From NCBI GenBank assembly GCA_017471125.1, contig JAFUWR010000023.1, positions 1 to 8,370 on the forward strand: a stretch of DNA of 8,370 bases. The letters are read 5' to 3'. Each line of letters begins with the position of its first letter. Position 1 is the stretch's first letter. The stretch is from Clostridia bacterium. Lineage in GTDB: Bacteria; Bacillota; Clostridia; Christensenellales; Aristaeellaceae. The position numbers and the translations under genes are program-made. The notes below the pieces were generated by a model. It saw nothing but the letters and a program-made list of their open reading frames with translations. It ran no database searches and had not been told where the DNA came from. Below, one piece after another: positions 5,639-8,370 of this stretch.

Positions 5639-6883
5639 TCACCCCCTCCTTCGATCAAAATACCTGCACACGCACGCCGCCGAATCCGCCGCGTCGTCGT
5701 GCTCGGCGTCCTCGGAATACCCCATGATCTGCCCGATGTACTCCCGGTCGGTCCCCCGGACCCATTCGATGTCCCGCCACCACTTCCGCAGGTACACGGC
5801 GATCTTGGTGTGCTTGTTCTCCTTCTCCCAATAGGACCCCGCCCGCGCCCCGCGCCGCGCGATCTCCTTGGCCAGGTACCCCTTGTCGCCATTGGACTCC
5901 ACGTACACCGGCCCACACATCAATCGCTGACACTCCATCAGCGCCGCGTCCAGCACGTCGTCCACGTGCCCGCGCCACAGTCGCCCGTAGAGGTACAGCT
6001 TGTCTCCCCGCCGCTGCCCGCAGGTCAGGGCCGTGTAGTCCGACCCGCCGTAGGCCGCGTCGATGTGGGCGACCCCGTCGCGCAGCATCCCCGCGTCCTC
6101 CACATACACCGGCGGCGTCGTGAACAGCGCGTCCTCGGAGGCGATGTGCCGAAGCTCATAGTTCGCCGCGAACAGCGCCGGCGGCATGCTCTGCCGAAGC
6201 GCCTCCAGCGCGTCGGGCGCGATCAGCCCGGTCCGGTAGCAGTCCCATTTCTCCGCGGGCGGCATGCAGGTGAATGCGTCCTCCGCGTGCCAGGGCGTCC
6301 CGGTGTTCACGATCCGCCCGCCCCGGTTGCGCACGCTCCTGAGCTCATGATAAAAGTCCTTCACCCGCTCGCGCTCCACCCGGCTCCTGCGGTCCTGCAA
6401 GTTCACGATGTCGTCTGTGAAGATGCGGTCGGCGTGCTTGCCGGTGATGCTTGACTGCGTGCCGATGCCCAGGAGCTGCGCCGCCCCGCTGACCCCGCGG
6501 TAGGCGCTGGTGGTGACCGCCGTCGCCGTGGCCTCCACCCGCAGGTCCTCCCCGGTCAGCGCCCGATACAGCCGCGCCGACACCGGATGCCGCAGGTTCC
6601 GGGCCACCTGCTTCACCACCTCCTTCACGTCCTCGTCGGTCTTTCGGATGAACATGGCGTTCTCCCCGCCCCGCAGCATCATCTGGATGGCCAGCGCCAC
6701 CCCCACCGCCGTGGTCTTGTACGACCCCCGGTGCGCCTGCAGCGTCATGTCCTCCCGCCCCAGCAGCATCTCCCGGATCCACCCGTTGTGCAGCCCGCCC
6801 AGCTTCGTGAACCCCAGCATCTGCCCGTACTCCGCCGGCCGCTCGGTCAAGAACCGATACGCCAGCTCCTGCCTCTCAGTCAT
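5639..6883 (-). CDS. terL: Terminase large subunit (packaging ATPase and nuclease)
   Basis: A 414-residue terminase motor. The ATPase half shows a variant Walker A, AHRGSYKTT (50-58, K56-T57), a Walker B RIFTDD (153-158), and a coupling-type motif NTGTPWHAED (193-202). The nuclease half shows the RNase H-like acidic residues expected for headful or cos cleavage: D275 in HIDAAYGG, E329 in VYVES, and D396/D397/D400 in HDDAADSAA. It would cut concatemeric DNA and translocate it into the procapsid through the portal encoded next. ATG (6883-6881) overlaps the small subunit TGA as ATGA. All motifs are intact, so nothing suggests decay. Length is at the short end for the family but both domains are complete. 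Confidence 0.93.
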   Translation of the reverse strand: MTERQELAYRFLTERPAEYGQMLGFTKLGGLHNGWIREMLLGREDMTLQAHRGSYKTTAVGVALAIQMMLRGGENAMFIRKTDEDVKEVVKQVARNLRHPVSARLYRALTGEDLRVEATATAVTTSAYRGVSGAAQLLGIGTQSSITGKHADRIFTDDIVNLQDRRSRVERERVKDFYHELRSVRNRGGRIVNTGTPWHAEDAFTCMPPAEKWDCYRTGLIAPDALEALRQSMPPALFAANYELRHIASEDALFTTPPVYVEDAGMLRDGVAHIDAAYGGSDYTALTCGQRRGDKLYLYGRLWRGHVDDVLDAALMECQRLMCGPVYVESNGDKGYLAKEIARRGARAGSYWEKENKHTKIAVYLRKWWRDIEWVRGTDREYIGQIMGYSEDAEHDDAADSAACVCRYFDRRRG

Positions 6884-7434
6884 GACGCCTCATCGCCCGT
6901 CCTGCCTTCCCCTTTAGGGGAAGGTGGCGCGGCGTCAGCCGCGACGGATGAGGTCATGCCTTCCCCTTTGGGGAAGGTGCCCCCGAAGGGGGCGGATGAG
7001 GTCCCCGTGACTCCCATTCTTTTCCTCACCTCATCCATGACCGCATCCCCGTCGTCCTCGTCGGCGAACCTGCGGCCCTGGAAATCGTTTTCCAGCACGA
7101 ACCGCGCCCCGGCGCTGGCCTCCTTGTCGAACAGCTGCTCCTCGGCGTACTGCTCGACCCTGGACCGACCCCGCAGGATGGCCGCCTCGTACTCGGCCTT
7201 GCCCTTGTAGCCCATCATCCCGGCCCGGGACGTGAACCCCAGCGCCAGCGCCAGCCCGGTCAGCGTGGGCGGCCGCTCGCCGTTCATCACCGGCTTGCCG
7301 CGCTTGTCCAGCACCACCTTGCCGCCCTCCGTCAGCAGCTCGCCCCTGCACGCCTCGAAGTAGGCGTCGATCCTCGCCTCGATGTCCCCGACATCCTCGA
7401 ACCTGGGCGGGCCCCCGCCCCGCTTTCTCGCCAT
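6880..7434 (-). CDS. terS: Terminase small subunit with repeat-derived C-terminal tail
   Basis: A 184-residue small terminase, the DNA-recognition partner of TerL. Features are an N-terminal basic MARKRGGG, a helix DIEARIDAYFEACRG (17-31), a strand-turn VVLDKRGKPVMNGERPPT, and a helix-turn-helix-like LTGLALALGFTSRAGMMGY (58-76). A helical oligomerisation region with RVEQYAEEQLFDK and GARFVLENDF follows, typical of gp3-like packaging proteins in Clostridia phages. Residues about 144-177 are encoded by two copies of a palindromic repeat and read as two similar peptides ending FPKGEG and SPKGEG. ATG at 7434 has GGGAGGT about 9 nt upstream. The frame stays open to an ATG at 7548, but that lies upstream of the promoter -10, so it is rejected. 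This is the first gene of the structural operon. Confidence 0.88.
   Translation of the reverse strand: MARKRGGGPPRFEDVGDIEARIDAYFEACRGELLTEGGKVVLDKRGKPVMNGERPPTLTGLALALGFTSRAGMMGYKGKAEYEAAILRGRSRVEQYAEEQLFDKEASAGARFVLENDFQGRRFADEDDGDAVMDEVRKRMGVTGTSSAPFGGTFPKGEGMTSSVAADAAPPSPKGEGRTGDEAS
6905..6955. repeat. Palindromic short interspersed repeat, copy 1, inside terS
   Basis: The unit begins CCTTCCCCTTTAGGGGAAGG (8-bp arms, 4-nt loop), continues TGG and a second inverted repeat CGCGGC-GTCA-GCCGCG, and ends CGGATGAGGTC. It shares its first 22 bases (one variable) and last 11 with copy 2. From memory this unit resembles interspersed repeats abundant in gut Clostridia genomes. It is in frame in the terS 3' end and encodes SSVAADAAPPSPKGEG. 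Confidence 0.75.
6959..7003. repeat. Palindromic short interspersed repeat, copy 2, inside terS
   Basis: Shorter variant in the same orientation, 3 bp from copy 1: CCTTCCCCTTTGGGGAAGG, then TG, a different inner hairpin CCCCC-GAA-GGGGG, then CGGATGAGGTC. The outer parts match copy 1 while the middle hairpin is different, suggesting a modular element. It encodes TSSAPFGGTFPKGEG in TerS. Confidence 0.75.
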
Positions 7435-7459
7435 CTCGCCAGACCTCCCTCCTCTCTGT

Positions 7460-7477
7460 TCTCGCGGATATGCAAGT
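7460..7477. promoter_or_regulatory. Operator-like palindrome O1
   Basis: TCTCGC-GGATAT-GCAAGT fits the 6-6-6 dyad ACTYGC-N6-GCRAGT with one outer mismatch. It lies in the predicted leader of the structural operon, about 35-50 nt after the likely transcription start. Confidence 0.6.
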
Positions 7478-7493
7478 TTCATCCCGAAAATTA

Positions 7494-7511
7494 AGTCGCG
7501 TATTCGCGAGT
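7494..7511. promoter_or_regulatory. Operator-like palindrome O2
   Basis: AGTCGC-GTATTC-GCGAGT, the same 6-6-6 dyad, with centre 34 bp from O1 and 31 bp from O3. It lies just downstream of the predicted transcription start (about 7513) of the structural operon. Confidence 0.62.
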
Positions 7512-7519
7512 ACAGTGTT

Positions 7520-7548
7520 ATTATACTCGCATTTCCGCAAGTTGTCAA
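7520..7548 (-). promoter_or_regulatory. Consensus promoter of the structural operon
   Basis: On the minus strand TTGACA (7548-7543), a 17-bp spacer and TATAAT (7525-7520) match the sigma-70/sigma-A consensus at all twelve positions. Transcription would start near 7513, giving a leader of about 80 nt before the terS ATG. Operator O3 (7525-7542) fills the spacer, so a bound repressor would block RNA polymerase. Confidence 0.88.
7525..7542. promoter_or_regulatory. Operator-like palindrome O3 in the promoter spacer
   Basis: ACTCGC-ATTTCC-GCAAGT, a near-perfect dyad (one half-site difference) that occupies exactly the stretch between -35 and -10 of the structural promoter. Confidence 0.7.
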
Positions 7549-7575
7549 GCCCCTTTTTCAATTTTTCTCAAAAAA

Positions 7576-7593
7576 ATTTGCAAATTTGCGAGT
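7576..7593. promoter_or_regulatory. Operator-like palindrome O4 over the regulator -35
   Basis: ATTTGC-AAATTT-GCGAGT, the same dyad with a fully self-complementary core GCAAATTTGC. It covers the -35 (7578-7583) of the regulator promoter, which predicts autorepression. Confidence 0.62.
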
Positions 7594-7606
7594 TTTCCGC
7601 TATAAT
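7578..7606 (+). promoter_or_regulatory. Promoter of the XRE regulator
   Basis: TTGCAA (7578-7583), 17-bp spacer, TATAAT (7601-7606). The start would fall near 7613, placing the SD (GAGGTG, 7613-7618) at the extreme 5' end of the message. The transcript is thus nearly leaderless, which could keep regulator output low. Confidence 0.8.
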
Positions 7607-7624
7607 GGTATCGAGGTGTTCAAG

Positions 7625-8005
7625 ATGAATGACATCGGACTTCGCATCAAGCACAGAAGAAAAGAGCTTGGATACTCCGCGGAAAAGCTGGCGGAGCTGG
7701 TGGGCGTGTCCCCGGCCACCATCTACCGCTACGAGAAGAACGAGATCGCCAACATGGGCGCGGACAAGCTGCGCCCCATCGCCGACGCCCTCTCCACCAC
7801 CCCCGCCGCGCTGATGGGCTGGGAGGACGACGACGAGGACGAGGCCTTCGAGCTGCGCGAGCAGCTTCGCCGGGACCCCGACCGCCGCCTGCTGCTGTCC
7901 CTGGCCCGCCACGGCACCGCCCAGGAGGTCCGCCAGGTGGCCGCCCTCATCGACGCCCTCCGCGCCACCAACCCCGACTTCTACGACGGCGACGACCCGG
8001 CCTGA
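7625..8005 (+). CDS. XRE-family helix-turn-helix repressor-like regulator
   Basis: A 126-residue DNA-binding protein. Residues 4-60 form an XRE/Cro-CI helix-turn-helix (IGLRIKHRRKELGYSAEKLA, then VGVSPATIYRYEKNEI with the recognition helix about 29-37). The domain ends in the LMGWE motif usual for small Firmicutes prophage repressors. An acidic linker (EDDDEDEAFE, 67-76) joins a helical C-terminal part (LLLSLARHGTAQEVRQVAALIDALRA), probably for dimerisation. There is no S24/LexA-type peptidase domain, so RecA-driven self-cleavage is not expected. ATG at 7625 follows GAGGTG with 6 nt spacing; the longer frame begins upstream of the promoter and is rejected. It is divergent from terS across four matching palindromes, so it probably represses both its own gene and the structural operon. 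Confidence 0.88.
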   Translation: MNDIGLRIKHRRKELGYSAEKLAELVGVSPATIYRYEKNEIANMGADKLRPIADALSTTPAALMGWEDDDEDEAFELREQLRRDPDRRLLLSLARHGTAQEVRQVAALIDALRATNPDFYDGDDPA

Positions 8006-8016
8006 CCCCGCAAAAC

Positions 8017-8048
8017 ACGACCCCCGCGACTTTCGTCGCGGGGGTCGT
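8017..8048. terminator. Strong hairpin terminator between convergent genes
   Basis: A perfect 14-bp stem, ACGACCCCCGCGAC with its exact complement at 8035-8048, and a 4-nt loop (TTTC; GAAA, a stable GNRA tetraloop, on the minus strand). On the minus strand it is followed by GTTTTG, so it best terminates the GAPDH-like gene, whose stop is 15 nt away. It would also separate it from the regulator transcript, which ends 11 nt away on the other side. Confidence 0.85.
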
Positions 8049-8063
8049 CCACATATCCTTATC

Positions 8064-8370
8064 TTACTTCTTGAACTTGCCGATGCCCAAATACTTGTTG
8101 GTCTCGGCGGTGCCGGTCTCCCGGGTGGGCTGCATCTGCATGGCGGCGCGGATGGCGTCCATGGTCTCAGGGATGGTCACGCTCTCCTGGGGGATGTTGA
8201 TGGCGTACATGATGTCGTTGCCGGACTCCACGATGGAATCCTCCCACAGGCCGATCTCGTACATGTCGCCGCGGCGGTTGCCCAGGTCGCGGGCGTACTT
8301 GAAGAAGCTGGCGTTGCCCTTGAAGCCGTCCTCCATGGAGACCACGCGGATGCGCGGATGCTTCTGGAAC
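8064..8370 (-). CDS. Type II (archaeal-type) glyceraldehyde-3-phosphate dehydrogenase, C-terminal part
   Basis: The last 101 codons of a gene that continues past the right edge; the frame is open from the edge to TAA at 8066-8064. The end of the protein reads in segments FQKHPRIRVVSMEDGF, FFKYARDLGNRRGDMYEIGL, WEDSIVESGNDIMYAIN, PQESVTIPETMDAIRA and ETNKYLGIGKFKK. The order WE(D/E)S - short strand pair - (H/P)QES.V.PE..DAIRA - TN..LGI matches my memory of the C-terminus of archaeal/type II GAPDH, a homotetrameric glycolytic/gluconeogenic enzyme that uses NAD(P). Catalytic Cys and the Rossmann fold lie outside the window, so they cannot be checked. An internal GTG at 8345 is not a true start. 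It is probably a host chromosomal gene flanking the prophage. Another Rossmann-fold dehydrogenase is the alternative. Confidence 0.7.
   Translation of the reverse strand, partial: FQKHPRIRVVSMEDGFKGNASFFKYARDLGNRRGDMYEIGLWEDSIVESGNDIMYAINIPQESVTIPETMDAIRAAMQMQPTRETGTAETNKYLGIGKFKK

Noticed and set aside
3910..5727. A 605-codon open frame on the plus strand, opposite portal and gp10-like genes
   Set aside because: Its translation is rich in Arg, Pro, His and Val with no domain pattern and no SD, as expected for the antisense shadow of GC-rich coding DNA. The minus strand here holds clear portal and gp10-like proteins.
5633..6454. Plus-strand open frame opposite terminase large subunit
   Set aside because: Shadow of terL, whose Walker and nuclease motifs are intact on the other strand.
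6905..7003. CRISPR-like or terminator interpretation of the tandem palindromes
   Set aside because: Only two units, with 3 bp between them and different middles, so not a CRISPR array. They are in frame within terS with no U-tract, so not terminators.
7435..7548. N-terminal extension of terS to an ATG at 7548
   Set aside because: It would start within the promoter -35, upstream of the predicted transcript start, and lacks an SD. MARKRGGG at 7434 has a good SD.
8064..8345. A complete 93-residue gene starting at GTG 8345
   Set aside because: The frame is open to the window edge and the upstream residues (FQKHPRIRV) continue the dehydrogenase-like sequence, so it is a partial gene.
1..8370. 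tRNA, rRNA, riboswitch or insertion sequence genes
   Set aside because: Nothing in the non-coding stretches resembles a tRNA cloverleaf, rRNA, known riboswitch core or transposase; the window is almost fully coding.

Overview
The window is the head-and-neck half of a siphovirus-like prophage (or prophage-derived element) joined to a chromosomal gene. The DNA is strongly GC-rich. Protein style, Shine-Dalgarno-led starts, a Clostridia-type tail chaperone with a T7 slippery site, and copies of a short palindromic 'SPKGEG-encoding' repeat all suggest a GC-rich gut-type Clostridia (Bacillota) host. The genus cannot be told from this sequence.

Layout. A single minus-strand operon runs from about 7513 off the left edge. 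In transcription order it holds terminase small subunit (6880-7434), terminase large subunit (5639-6883), portal (4312-5634), an HK97-gp10-like neck/minor capsid protein (3859-4308), scaffold (3368-3820), major capsid protein (2416-3348), head-tail connector (1944-2363), head closure (1572-1928), probable tail terminator (1192-1575), major tail tube protein (601-1182), and a tail assembly chaperone (221-604). The chaperone is extended by a programmed -1 frameshift at a T7 slippery site into a second frame that stays open to the window edge (1-604). The genes are packed with ATGA overlaps or short SD-bearing gaps. The only larger internal gaps hold hairpins: a terminator-like one before the scaffold gene, and a perfect 10-bp stem after the capsid gene.

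Regulatory core. Between terS and a divergent plus-strand XRE-family regulator (7625-8005) lies an AT-rich 190-bp region. It has two near-consensus sigma-70-type promoters facing apart: TTGACA-17-TATAAT for the structural operon and TTGCAA-17-TATAAT for the regulator. Four copies of an 18-bp palindrome, about ACTYGC-N6-GCRAGT, lie here. One fills the spacer of the structural promoter and one overlaps the -35 of the regulator promoter. The small regulator therefore probably controls both itself and, directly, the packaging/capsid/tail operon. In a typical lambdoid switch the repressor faces cro and early genes, so this arrangement is unusual.

Right edge. Beyond a strong 14-bp-stem terminator is the C-terminal part of a minus-strand gene resembling archaeal-type (type II) glyceraldehyde-3-phosphate dehydrogenase, probably a host metabolic gene. 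No integrase, cro, replication or lysis gene is present between the regulator and this gene, so the element's right boundary probably lies around 8006-8063. Tape measure, baseplate, lysis and any integration genes would have to be to the left of the window.
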